Positions 15,604 through 23,209 of a stretch of DNA of 23,209 nucleotides are shown here, piece after piece. How positions within the stretch are numbered: the stretch's first letter is position 1; every line of letters begins with the position of its first letter. The translations under genes and the position numbers were made by a program. The stretch lies in NCBI GenBank assembly GCA_020341875.1, contig CP070839.1, positions 1,788,626 through 1,811,834 on the forward strand, read 5' to 3'. The notes beneath the pieces were generated by a model that searched no databases, was not told the origin of the DNA, and was given only the letters and a program-made list of their open reading frames with translations. This stretch comes from Candidatus Zixiibacteriota bacterium. GTDB lineage: Bacteria; Zixibacteria; MSB-5A5; SM1-73.

Positions 15604-15766
15604 ACTTAGGCAAGGCTGTGCGGCAAGAAAGCAAGCCCCGCGATACGCGAACCGACCTCGGTTTATATCCTGAAGCGCAGGCCACGAAGTTGCGACGTTG
15701 GCAGGCAAGATCAGCCCGGCTGTATCTGTCAATTGGCCGATTGCCTGAACGATTCCCTCTTTTTGC

Positions 15767-15794
15767 TTGACAAATCCGCTGGGGATATTAGATT
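15767..15794 (+). promoter_or_regulatory. Shared promoter cassette, copy 2
   Basis: TTGACA (15767-15772), 16-nt spacer beginning AATCCGCTGG, TAGATT (15789-15794), 292 nt before the GTG of the 1316-aa protein. The first 16 bases (TTGACAAATCCGCTGG) are identical to copy 1, and the downstream GGAAGGGG and CTAACAAACACACAGC resemble it. Confidence 0.7.
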
Positions 15795-15889
15795 GTCCTA
15801 TGGAAGGGGTGCTAACAAACACACAGCGAACCATTCTATTCTCAGAAGAATAACGAAAAGAGGGCGCTTCAACTGAAGGGTTGAGGATT

Positions 15890-15904
15890 CCCGCCGACGG
15901 CGGG
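15890..15904. repeat. Short GC-rich hairpin
   Basis: CCCGCC, 3-nt loop GAC, GGCGGG. In the leader of the 1316-aa gene; no T-run follows, so it is not a convincing intrinsic terminator. Confidence 0.45.
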
Positions 15905-16085
15905 AGCACGGGCATCCAACCTTGCGGTTAGCTTAATCTGTCTGACTGGCGCTGTGGACACACCCCGGGCAGAGAAAAGCACCGCTGTGCTCATTTAGGT
16001 TTTGAGCATCAACCGCTCCTTTTTCGGAGCTAACCGAAAGGTCGTTTTCTTTGAGGATTTGGGCTGGCTGTGAAGGAGAGAAAAA

Positions 16086-19000
16086 GTGGACAAGAAGCTT
16101 TTCTTCCTCCTGCTCATACTTTCCGCTACACTGATCAGCTTCTCGCTGGTCATTGCGGCGAAGAAGGCGCCTCGGGGTATACCTGAACCGTACGTAAAGC
16201 CGACAATCGGACAGCAGCAGACTCCGACTCGAATGCCCAGGGGTAGCCTAACTGCGACCCTGCAGCCCAGCAATCTGTATCCGGACCGGGGGACTAAGGC
16301 TGCCGCAACAACTGCGGGCGTTTCTGCATTCAGCGGCAAGATAGATGCAGGGCCGCTGACCTACACCAAGGATTACTGCGACCTATACGGAGTTCCGTCC
16401 TATTACATCACCGACTGGTTCTACGGTCTGGAGTGGTATGCTAACTTCCAGAATCCGGAGGAGTTCGGCTGCGCGAACGTCTGGCCGTTTGAGGTTGTCG
16501 ACGTGGGTTTTGACATCAATGTGCCTGCAGCCATCGACATCGACGTGCAAGGCTTCGTCTACTCCAATGGCGGAGACCTCGCCTGTCCGTCCCCCGGTAA
16601 TAAGCTGTGCCAGACTCCGGCCTATGCGGTCAGCATCCCCGCTGCCGGATACTGGTCCATCAGCCTGCCCTTTAGTGAGCAGTGCTGTGTGTATGAGCCC
16701 TACTTTGCCGTGATCTACATCTACACCGATCTGTACGGTTTGGGTGCCGATCCTATTTCCGAGGATGATCCTACCGACCTCTGCCGCAGCTACAACGACT
16801 ACGGATTCGGCTGGGAGGATCTGGTAGCGATCTACGGCTGGCCCGGAGAGATGATTCTCTGGTCCACCGGCTATACCGCCCCGCAGAATGACTGCCCGGA
16901 GCCTGAGGAGCAGTGCCGTCTGCGGCACGACAACGGAAGCTCAGACTCCTATTTCAACGGTTGGAGCGTTGGCGATCAGCAGGCTCTCTATTACGATCCG
17001 GCGACCATGTGCACCGACTGCACCGAGGCCTATCCTCTGCATCTCACCGAAGTGGAGGCTGTTGTCCATGACTTCGCTGACGTCGGCCATGTCGACGTGA
17101 TCTTCCACTTTTATGAGGCTGGTGATCCCTGCACCGGTCCCGGGGTTGAAATCTACTCTTTTCTTGCCACAATTGCCACCTTCTACCCTGAGGCGGCCGT
17201 GGTGACGGTTCCCGGTCTCCTCTGCTTAAACGATGACTTCTTCTTGGCAGTTGAGTACAACGGCGGAGCAGCCGGTGAAATCCCCTGTCTGATGATGACG
17301 GATGAGCTTGTGGATACCTGTGTGCAGTGGAACGAGTACTTAGACTACGGCTGGATCGAGTGGTATGACTTCTGGTCACCGCCCCCTCCCGGATTGCTTA
17401 CGCTGAGAGCGGTTGGCACGTGTGCCGCTGAAACCTGCTATCCAGGTGAGGAGTGTAACCTGATCCAGGACCCCGGCGCTGTCAACTACTTCTTCAACAG
17501 CTTTGCTGAAGGCGATATCGCTGCGAAGTATTTCGACCCCACGGTTTTCTGCGATCCCCCCACTTATCCCTTGAGGATATCCGACGTGCAGGTGCTGCTG
17601 TATGACCATGCCGGTGTTGGATCTGTGGACATCCAGGTGGGCGTGGCTCTTGAGTGTTCGGATCCGTGTGACGGTCCCGGCACTCAGCTCTATGAGTCCG
17701 AACCCATCACCGTTACCACCTTCTATGGCGACGTGGCCAACATCACGCTTCCAGAGTTAGTCTGCGTCTACGAGCCCTTCTTCATCACCATCGAGTATGC
17801 CAGCGGGGTTCAGGGTCCGACGCCGAGCTTGGTGTGGTCTGACGAGACCTACCCCTGCGACACATGCCACGCCTGGTTATGGTGGGAGTCCGGCGGTTAT
17901 CCCTTCTGGATCGAGTGGCATGACTTCTGGTCGCCACCGGCCGGCGGATGCCCCATAATCCGGGCTACCGCCTACATCCAGTCGCCTGCCTGCGACATCG
18001 CGCCTTGCGACACCACGCTGGAGACGCTGTGGGGCGCCATGATCGTTGCCAACTATTGGAAGCAGCCGCCAGAGGATGAGTTCATCAACATGAGATTCCA
18101 GATGCCCTTGGATCACGGCGGACGGTTGGAAGGTTTTCAGGTCGCATGGTACGAGACAGGTTCGTCCGGGACACCAGATCCTGATGTCTACGTGTGGCTC
18201 TCCGACGGAACCTTCCCGTTGGACAACAACCCACCGTTCCAGGCTTTAGCTTCGTTCCACGTCGACAACGCCGACATCATCTGGTTCGGGGGTTACACTC
18301 ACTTCGACGCTTATCCGTTCAACATCATCTTCGATCCGGGTGAGCTGTTCCACATCGGAGGCTCGCACGCTCACGAGCAGGATGACACACTGGCCTGGCT
18401 CTCCGATGACGGAGGCAGCGGAAGCGATCGTGCCAGCGGCTGGGACGGCAACGCCTGGGAAAGCTACGAGCCATACCAGTTCCTGGTGGATGCATTTATC
18501 TGTCCGCTCGGATGGTTGCCTACCTTCACCATGAAGGGCCTACCGAGTTTCGGTTATGCTACGCCGGGTGATCCGCCGGTCGACCTGTTTCACGTGAAGC
18601 TCACATCCATCCTGGGTTACGACCTGCCTGTTACCTTGAGCCTTTTGAGCGTGACCCCGGAGGAGAACATCACCGCCACCTTCGAACCCAACGGCCTGCC
18701 CTGCCCTTATACCTCGGATGTGACCGTAACCGTTGGTGCGGAGGTGCCATATGGTAATTATGACCTGACCTTCCAGGGCGTGGGACAAGATCAGCAGGTC
18801 AAGACCTGCGCCGTCACCCTGATAGCCCAGCGGCCCTTCGACGAAACACTGGTGTACTTCTATCACGGCTCGCAAAGGACCTCCAACTTCGGAGCCATCG
18901 GAAGCGACGACGCTGACGAGGACTTTGTGTGGCATGAGATCAACTATCTCTATGACGGTACCATCATCTCGGCCGTTCCCGGTCATCCTCAGGAAGACTA

Positions 19001-20036
19001 TATGGCCTGGGATGTATATGACTGCGGGTGTTTCAGTTTTATACCCACCGAGCACTTGGTCAAGACCTATGAGCCCTGGTGTGCGGGAAGCTCTTACGAG
19101 GAGTGGTACGGCGAGGTAGCCTACAGCAACTTCTTGACCAGGCCGGGCGGTATCCCCGGCGAACATGATTCACTCTTTGTGGTCGGGCTCAAGGACGTGG
19201 AGTGCACCGATTTCTCGATTAAGATCAAGATCTACTACAACCCGGGTACTGATCCGATTCCGGAACTCTGGGCCGGTGTGTTCGAGGATTGGGACATTCA
19301 TGGCTATGACTGGGGTGAGATGGATACACTGCACAACCTTATGTACATGTTTGATCCTGCTGATCCATCCTCGGTTTTTGGCATCATGAGGACTCCGTTC
19401 GATGACCAGTTGATGCACAGCATGGTCTTTGTCCATAACCCCACAGAGGTTTATTCTACCGGCGACAGCTGTTTTCGCCACTGTTGTGGTGACCCGGGTC
19501 CAGCGTACCTGTACAGGTTGATGACCAGACCCGGGTATAGATATCCGGATTACTGGACGCCCGATCCGAGCGACTTCTCCACACTGATCGTCGGCCCGCC
19601 CTTCTCGTTGAATCCGGGAGAGGAGCACATCGAGATCTGGATCGACTTCGGCCGGGACCTCAACGACGGGATGACCTGGGAGCAGTGGTACAAGAAGATC
19701 CTGCGGTACGTCGGATTCTATCGCGGAGACGTGAACGCCTCGGATAGTCTGGATCTGCCTGCTCTCGACATCAGCGACTTAGTGTATCTGATGAACTATC
19801 TGTACCGGGGTGGGCCGGCACCTCTGCCATTTGCCGATCAGGGAAACGTGGATGGGAAGGGGCCATTTGGTGGAGTATGCGATACGGCTTGTCCAAAGAA
19901 TAATGTTGACGTACAGGACTTGGTTTACCTGCTCAATTATATTTACAGGGGAGGACCTGCTCCGGTTGACTACGTGCGCTTCATCCCGTCTTTCTGGAGC
20001 AGGCCCAGCCTGTTCGCCAATCCGCACTGGCGATGA
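16086..20036 (+). CDS. Large exported dockerin protein with three Cys-rich repeats (1316 aa)
   Basis: Function unknown. GTG start at 16086 with AAGGAGAG upstream, signal peptide about 1-25. Residues about 90-265, 276-446 and 455-628 are three diverged copies of a beta-rich, Cys-containing domain; shared marks are a YPL-x-(I/L)-(S/T)-(D/E)-V core, a C-(V/L)-x-(E/D)-x-(Y/F)-F strand and, in the last two, W-I-E-W-x-D-F-W-S-P-P. Residues about 635-1211 repeat the whole architecture of the 705-aa neighbour (YWKQPP, TPDPDVYVWLSDG, TSILGYDLPVTLSLLSV, FYHGSQRTSNFGA, IWIDFGRDLNDGMTWEQWY). The dockerin (about 1212-1293) has a Cys-containing insertion in its second repeat. It ends with the same tail (DYVRFIPSFWSR, SLF, NP, W). 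Probably surface-displayed; possible binding or structural role is inference only. Confidence 0.85.
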   Translation: MDKKLFFLLLILSATLISFSLVIAAKKAPRGIPEPYVKPTIGQQQTPTRMPRGSLTATLQPSNLYPDRGTKAAATTAGVSAFSGKIDAGPLTYTKDYCDLYGVPSYYITDWFYGLEWYANFQNPEEFGCANVWPFEVVDVGFDINVPAAIDIDVQGFVYSNGGDLACPSPGNKLCQTPAYAVSIPAAGYWSISLPFSEQCCVYEPYFAVIYIYTDLYGLGADPISEDDPTDLCRSYNDYGFGWEDLVAIYGWPGEMILWSTGYTAPQNDCPEPEEQCRLRHDNGSSDSYFNGWSVGDQQALYYDPATMCTDCTEAYPLHLTEVEAVVHDFADVGHVDVIFHFYEAGDPCTGPGVEIYSFLATIATFYPEAAVVTVPGLLCLNDDFFLAVEYNGGAAGEIPCLMMTDELVDTCVQWNEYLDYGWIEWYDFWSPPPPGLLTLRAVGTCAAETCYPGEECNLIQDPGAVNYFFNSFAEGDIAAKYFDPTVFCDPPTYPLRISDVQVLLYDHAGVGSVDIQVGVALECSDPCDGPGTQLYESEPITVTTFYGDVANITLPELVCVYEPFFITIEYASGVQGPTPSLVWSDETYPCDTCHAWLWWESGGYPFWIEWHDFWSPPAGGCPIIRATAYIQSPACDIAPCDTTLETLWGAMIVANYWKQPPEDEFINMRFQMPLDHGGRLEGFQVAWYETGSSGTPDPDVYVWLSDGTFPLDNNPPFQALASFHVDNADIIWFGGYTHFDAYPFNIIFDPGELFHIGGSHAHEQDDTLAWLSDDGGSGSDRASGWDGNAWESYEPYQFLVDAFICPLGWLPTFTMKGLPSFGYATPGDPPVDLFHVKLTSILGYDLPVTLSLLSVTPEENITATFEPNGLPCPYTSDVTVTVGAEVPYGNYDLTFQGVGQDQQVKTCAVTLIAQRPFDETLVYFYHGSQRTSNFGAIGSDDADEDFVWHEINYLYDGTIISAVPGHPQEDYMAWDVYDCGCFSFIPTEHLVKTYEPWCAGSSYEEWYGEVAYSNFLTRPGGIPGEHDSLFVVGLKDVECTDFSIKIKIYYNPGTDPIPELWAGVFEDWDIHGYDWGEMDTLHNLMYMFDPADPSSVFGIMRTPFDDQLMHSMVFVHNPTEVYSTGDSCFRHCCGDPGPAYLYRLMTRPGYRYPDYWTPDPSDFSTLIVGPPFSLNPGEEHIEIWIDFGRDLNDGMTWEQWYKKILRYVGFYRGDVNASDSLDLPALDISDLVYLMNYLYRGGPAPLPFADQGNVDGKGPFGGVCDTACPKNNVDVQDLVYLLNYIYRGGPAPVDYVRFIPSFWSRPSLFANPHWR

Positions 20037-20399
20037 GTCGGGTCGACTGTAGCCGGTGAGGAGGTCAATGTGGGCTTGCAGTGCTCGAAAGCGCCTCTTT
20101 TGGGGCCGTATTTGTCTTGACAAATCCGGTGAAAGCCTTAGATTATGTTACGGAAGGGAACCAGAGCAATTACACGAGGTGACTGCGATCTTGCCGGCCG
20201 GACCGTTGCAGCGGTCCTGCTCGCCGTCTTGCATTGCCGATGAGATTGGGGTACAGAGGCGTTCTGAGAAATCGGTTAGGGATTTCCGAAACGATCCGAA
20301 TAGACTTAAAGGAGAGTGCGAACCAGGGGCAAGTTCTCTGTCAGAGGGATTGCTCTTGGGATGTCAACCTTGAATTGAACAAAACTAAGGAGGTAAAAG
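20037..20399. other. Intergenic region with promoter copy 3 and a long leader
   Basis: About 360 nt without a credible gene. Contains promoter cassette copy 3 (20117-20144) and about 255 nt of leader before the ATG at 20400. A GC-rich stretch (20190-20225, CCGGCCGGACCG and CGGTCC) can pair locally. TAAGGAGGT directly upstream of the ATG is a near-perfect ribosome site. No recognised riboswitch or terminator. Confidence 0.6.
20117..20144 (+). promoter_or_regulatory. Shared promoter cassette, copy 3
   Basis: TTGACA (20117-20122), 16-nt spacer beginning AATCCGGTG, TAGATT (20139-20144), followed by GGAAGGG as in copy 2. It precedes the 170-aa gene and metalloprotease by 256 nt. Confidence 0.65.
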
Positions 20400-20912
20400 A
20401 TGGGCAGAAGGACAGTTGTTTGGCTTTCGATCTGCTGCATCATCATCCTGATGGTCCTGCCGGCTTCCGCCACCAGGCTCATTAAGCGGAGCATCGAGGA
20501 TCTGGCGATTCGCTCCTCGCTGGTGGTCACCGGCAAAGTCACGGAGATCCAGTCTCGATGGAATGATGCACACACCCGAATCTACACCTATATCACGCTG
20601 GAGATAGAATCTTTCCTCAAGGGAAGCCATGAAGAGGAATCAATCGTCATAAAGCAGTTTGGCGGGGTGGTAGGTGACACCGCCATGACGGTTTTCGGCA
20701 GCCCATCATTCAGCCAGGAGGAACAGATCCTCCTTTTTCTCAAGCCAAGACCAGGAACCGCAGACGAGATTGTGGTGACGGGGCTTGCTCAGGGGAAGTT
20801 TCACCTGGAGGCTGATTCAGTGACCGGTGAAATCAACGCGGAAAACCGGTACGAGGGCAAGTTGCCTTTGTCTTCAATTGATGATCGGGTCCGCAGGCTG
20901 TTCGAACGATAA
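20400..20912 (+). CDS. Small secreted protein paired with a matrixin-type protease (170 aa)
   Basis: Signal peptide about 1-24 (hydrophobic CCIIILMVLPASA, cleavage likely after ASA). The mature part of about 145 residues looks like a small beta-barrel: VVTGKVTEIQSRWND, RIYTYITLEIESFLKG, SIVIKQFGG, and SPSFSQEEQILLFLKP. From memory, similar short secreted proteins occur next to M10-like metalloproteases in other bacteria, but I cannot name a Pfam family. ATG 20400-20402 with AAGGAGGT at ideal spacing. The protease gene starts 30 nt after its stop, so the two are one operon driven by promoter copy 3. A role as accessory, inhibitor or folding partner of the protease is inference from position only. 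Confidence 0.8.
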   Translation: MGRRTVVWLSICCIIILMVLPASATRLIKRSIEDLAIRSSLVVTGKVTEIQSRWNDAHTRIYTYITLEIESFLKGSHEEESIVIKQFGGVVGDTAMTVFGSPSFSQEEQILLFLKPRPGTADEIVVTGLAQGKFHLEADSVTGEINAENRYEGKLPLSSIDDRVRRLFER

Positions 20913-20942
20913 GCTCGGGAAAGGCTTCCCAAGGAGGATGAC

Positions 20943-23209
20943 ATGAAAACCAAATCCGTAATACACGCTAGCTTACTTGTCGCACTTCTTGTAGTTTTGT
21001 CTGCAGAGAGCTTGCTGGCTTTCCGTGTGTTGGGCGTTTATCAGAGTCCCACCGCAGGGGCCGAGCTTCGGCCCGACGTTTGGGATCGATTCCGGCATTA
21101 CGATCTGCGAGAGTTTCCAAATAACTGCAAGGTCCCCTTTACGGTAAACCCGGCCAACGATGACGGAGTGGCACAGGCAGCAGTTCTGGCTGCGGCGGAT
21201 GCCTCTTTTCAGAGCTGGACCAACGTGAGCCCTTCCCTGATCAATCTGTTCAGGCAGCCGGGCACTTCCGCGCTGTCGACAATGGCTATGGATAACTTAA
21301 GTTTGGTGTACTGGGCCGACGGAAACCAGGATGACGTCCAGTTGATCCCGGTGGGGCAGGGTGCTCCTGACTGGCCCTGCGTTCTGCTGGCGGGAGGAGG
21401 GACGATGCCAGGCGGTGACGACGTGCCGGGAACCGACTTCATCACCACAGGTCCGAATGGAATATGCGAGACCGTTGCCATACCGCCTGATGGCCAGATA
21501 ATTCCGGTGGGCCAGGGAGAACCCAATCAGCCTTGTGTGGGTCCTGGCACTAACGGTGTGCTGGAAACCGACCCTGCCGGAGACGATACCTATTCGGCAG
21601 ATTACAGCACCATTCTTACCGGGCCGAACGGCATCTGCAACACGACGGCCAACACCGGGTCGATTGCCTATATCGCTCTAACGGCGGTTTACCACGACAT
21701 TAGCTCTGGCAGGATTTTCGAATCGGATATTCACATGAACGACGGTGTGACCTGGAACGTTGGCACCGAGAATCCTCCGCTCTTTGACATCCAGGTGACG
21801 CTTACCCACGAAGCTGGCCATTTCATCGGACTTCATCACTCCGAGGTGGATACCGCCACGATGCATGGCACCTTCCCGGATAGCGGCCTAAGTTTCAGGT
21901 CTTTGGAGGAAGACGATCGACAGGGGTGTAATTTCCTTTACACCCCCGATATCGGCGATGCACCCGATCCTGACTGCGGCGGCTTTAACCTTTATCCATC
22001 TCTGGTGCACGATCCCGGTGCCGGACGCGTGCTCAACGGCGTGCAATTGGACAGCTGGGCTCTTGGAGCGGAACACATCTTCGGCACCAAGGGGCACAGC
22101 GACCCGGACGATTCCTACCTGTATGAATGGCTGGGTGACGACGTGAGTGGAGAGTGTGAATCGAACCAGACCAATGCCGACCCGCGTGACGACGGGGTGA
22201 GCATCACTGTTGACCAAATTAACATGATCATGCAGTTCGAGGTCACGGTATCGACCGGCATTGATGACGCGGGCAACTTCCACGACTATGCCGACCATCA
22301 TCTCTACCTGAATATCTGGGTGGACTGGAATTGCGACTGCGACTGGCACGGCGCAAACGAACATGTGGTAGGTCCGGGAGAAATCGTGGATCCCCCGGCG
22401 CCAGGTGTGACACAGGTCTACACTTACGCGGTCGGGATGCCTTATTGCGCCTGCGATTCCCTCTGGGTGAGGGCAAGGTTGGATTGGGGCGAGGACTGTT
22501 GGGTTGTGGACAACATTGATGGCACTCTGCTTCTCCAGTACGGCGCGGCCCAGTTCGGCGAAGTTGAGGACTACGTCGTCCTGTGCCCCGGGTGGCGCTG
22601 GAAGTTCCCCTATTACGACTACGCCCCCAGCGGAATGCCGGATTTCAGCCAGCTTCAGGATAACTGGATGAATCAATATACGCTGCAGCAAACCTTCTGC
22701 GGTCCGGTGGCCATTGCCAACTGCTGGTGGTGGTTTGACTCAAAACACGAGACAGCCACGGGAGTGCCAGGTGATGCAGTGGACATGTTCCCGCTGGTCA
22801 GAGACTATATGGACGACCTGACCCCCTTCCTGGGTCTTGACGATCATGACATGTGGAACGTTGACAATGGCGCGACCTTCTGGCCCGCTCAAGGACCGCC
22901 GCCACCAACCTCTCAGCCGTTTGTTGCGGGAGAACAAATGCCGGGTGGAGGATTACCACCCTGGGGTGAGCTGGTGGAGAGGTTAGCCTACTATCTGGAT
23001 ACCGACGGCATCCGGACAGGCGACCCCATCGTGGGCACCGACGTTTGGGCCATGCAAGAGGGAATTGAAATGTGGCTGGCCAGCGAGACCTTCGAAGACG
23101 GTAGCGACCTGACGGACAGCCTGTGCGTGGTAACCACCAAGATGCCCACATTTGAATACGTTGAGACCTTGATCGAGAAGTGCGAGGACGTAATCATACT
23201 CCTAGGCTT
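20943..23209 (+). CDS. Matrixin-type zinc metalloprotease with GEVEDY and papain/C39-like domains, partial
   Basis: Open from ATG 20943 (AAGGAGG 5 nt upstream) to the window end: 755 codons, no stop. Signal peptide about 1-26. The protease domain runs about 27-335 with the zinc site HEAGHFIGLHH (His289, Glu290, His293, His299) and a Met-turn TATMHG (Met307), typical of matrixins/M10. Residues about 130-239 are an insertion with repeated IPVGQGxPxxPCV and GPNGICxT units, acidic and likely calcium-binding. A GEVEDY-type domain follows (about 340-548, WVDWNCDCDW and FGEVEDY at 538-544), then a cysteine-peptidase-like domain whose nucleophile motif is CGPVAIANCWWWFDS (Cys586); its histidine would lie beyond the window. 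Any dockerin or sorting tail is also outside. Secreted proteolytic role is inferred from these motifs. Confidence 0.88.
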   Translation, partial: MKTKSVIHASLLVALLVVLSAESLLAFRVLGVYQSPTAGAELRPDVWDRFRHYDLREFPNNCKVPFTVNPANDDGVAQAAVLAAADASFQSWTNVSPSLINLFRQPGTSALSTMAMDNLSLVYWADGNQDDVQLIPVGQGAPDWPCVLLAGGGTMPGGDDVPGTDFITTGPNGICETVAIPPDGQIIPVGQGEPNQPCVGPGTNGVLETDPAGDDTYSADYSTILTGPNGICNTTANTGSIAYIALTAVYHDISSGRIFESDIHMNDGVTWNVGTENPPLFDIQVTLTHEAGHFIGLHHSEVDTATMHGTFPDSGLSFRSLEEDDRQGCNFLYTPDIGDAPDPDCGGFNLYPSLVHDPGAGRVLNGVQLDSWALGAEHIFGTKGHSDPDDSYLYEWLGDDVSGECESNQTNADPRDDGVSITVDQINMIMQFEVTVSTGIDDAGNFHDYADHHLYLNIWVDWNCDCDWHGANEHVVGPGEIVDPPAPGVTQVYTYAVGMPYCACDSLWVRARLDWGEDCWVVDNIDGTLLLQYGAAQFGEVEDYVVLCPGWRWKFPYYDYAPSGMPDFSQLQDNWMNQYTLQQTFCGPVAIANCWWWFDSKHETATGVPGDAVDMFPLVRDYMDDLTPFLGLDDHDMWNVDNGATFWPAQGPPPPTSQPFVAGEQMPGGGLPPWGELVERLAYYLDTDGIRTGDPIVGTDVWAMQEGIEMWLASETFEDGSDLTDSLCVVTTKMPTFEYVETLIEKCEDVIILLG

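Larger units (their letters stand above)
15604..16085. other. Intergenic region with promoter copy 2 and a long leader
   Basis: About 480 nt without a credible gene. It contains promoter cassette copy 2 (15767-15794), then a leader of about 285 nt carrying small hairpins: CCCGCC/GGCGGG (15890-15904), AGCAC/GTGCT (15978-15991) and GCTCC/GGAGC with a T-rich loop (16015-16030). AAGGAG just before the GTG start is a strong ribosome site. I do not recognise a known riboswitch. No clear terminator follows the 705-aa gene. Confidence 0.65.

Noticed and set aside
15214..15915. 233-codon minus-strand frame across the end of the 705-aa gene
   Set aside because: Overlaps the dockerin coding region and the promoter cassette; composition and lack of ribosome site mark it as spurious.
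15795..16085. Known riboswitch (for example c-di-GMP) in the long leader of the 1316-aa gene
   Set aside because: Small hairpins are present but the conserved core bases of the classes I can recall are not.
13486..20036. Cellulosome or glycoside-hydrolase cluster, suggested by the dockerins
   Set aside because: No catalytic carbohydrate domain and no cohesin are visible; dockerin-like repeats are widespread in this kind of lineage outside cellulosomes.
21888..22691. 267-codon minus-strand frame opposite the metalloprotease
   Set aside because: Antisense shadow; the plus-strand frame carries the zinc motif, GEVEDY and CGP motifs without interruption.
1..23209. CRISPR array, tRNA or rRNA genes
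   Set aside because: No regularly spaced direct repeats, no tRNA T-loop/acceptor pairings and no rRNA-like segments were found on either strand.

Overview
The window looks like bacterial chromosome from an uncultured lineage, most likely of the FCB superphylum (Zixibacteria or a close relative). This is an inference from three things: type I dockerin-like repeats of the form GDxNxDGxxxxxDLVYLxNYLYRGGxPP on large exported proteins, lipobox or signal-peptide foldases typical of a diderm, and intergenic space crowded with small palindromic repeats. No rRNA, tRNA, plasmid, phage or CRISPR feature is visible.

Bases 1-13121 are all on the minus strand. In transcription order: a secreted peptidylarginine-deiminase-like protein with a dockerin (13121-11226); a repeat-filled gap; pyruvoyl arginine decarboxylase and an agmatinase-family hydrolase overlapping by 4 nt (10670-9160), which together would convert arginine to putrescine; a SAM methyltransferase (9076-8342); the transcription-repair coupling factor Mfd (about 8037-4636); then a foldase cluster behind its own promoter: a parvulin lipoprotein, a SurA-like double-parvulin chaperone, and an RqcP-like S4 protein, followed by a rhomboid protease that overlaps a small zinc-ribbon-like gene cut by the window edge.

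Bases 13486-23209 are on the plus strand and form an exported-protein region. Two paralogous dockerin proteins (705 and 1316 aa) share about 675 residues, including an identical-looking tail after the dockerin (DYVRFIPSFWSR-x-SLF-x-NP-x-W). They are followed by a two-gene unit: a 170-aa secreted protein and a large matrixin-type metalloprotease that continues past the window end and also carries a GEVEDY domain and a papain/C39-like CGP domain. The three plus-strand units each sit behind a nearly identical promoter-like block (TTGACAAATCC, 16-nt spacer, TAnATT), which suggests a common regulon for exported proteins.

The gaps between genes hold a modular family of hairpins with compensatory base changes, a 101-bp element with 9-bp terminal inverted repeats that overlaps the mfd start, and an AT-rich repeat that appears to have supplied the last codons of the agmatinase-family gene. 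The most original observations are the conserved post-dockerin tail, the shared promoter cassette, the PPAD-like active site on a dockerin protein, and the triple-domain protease.
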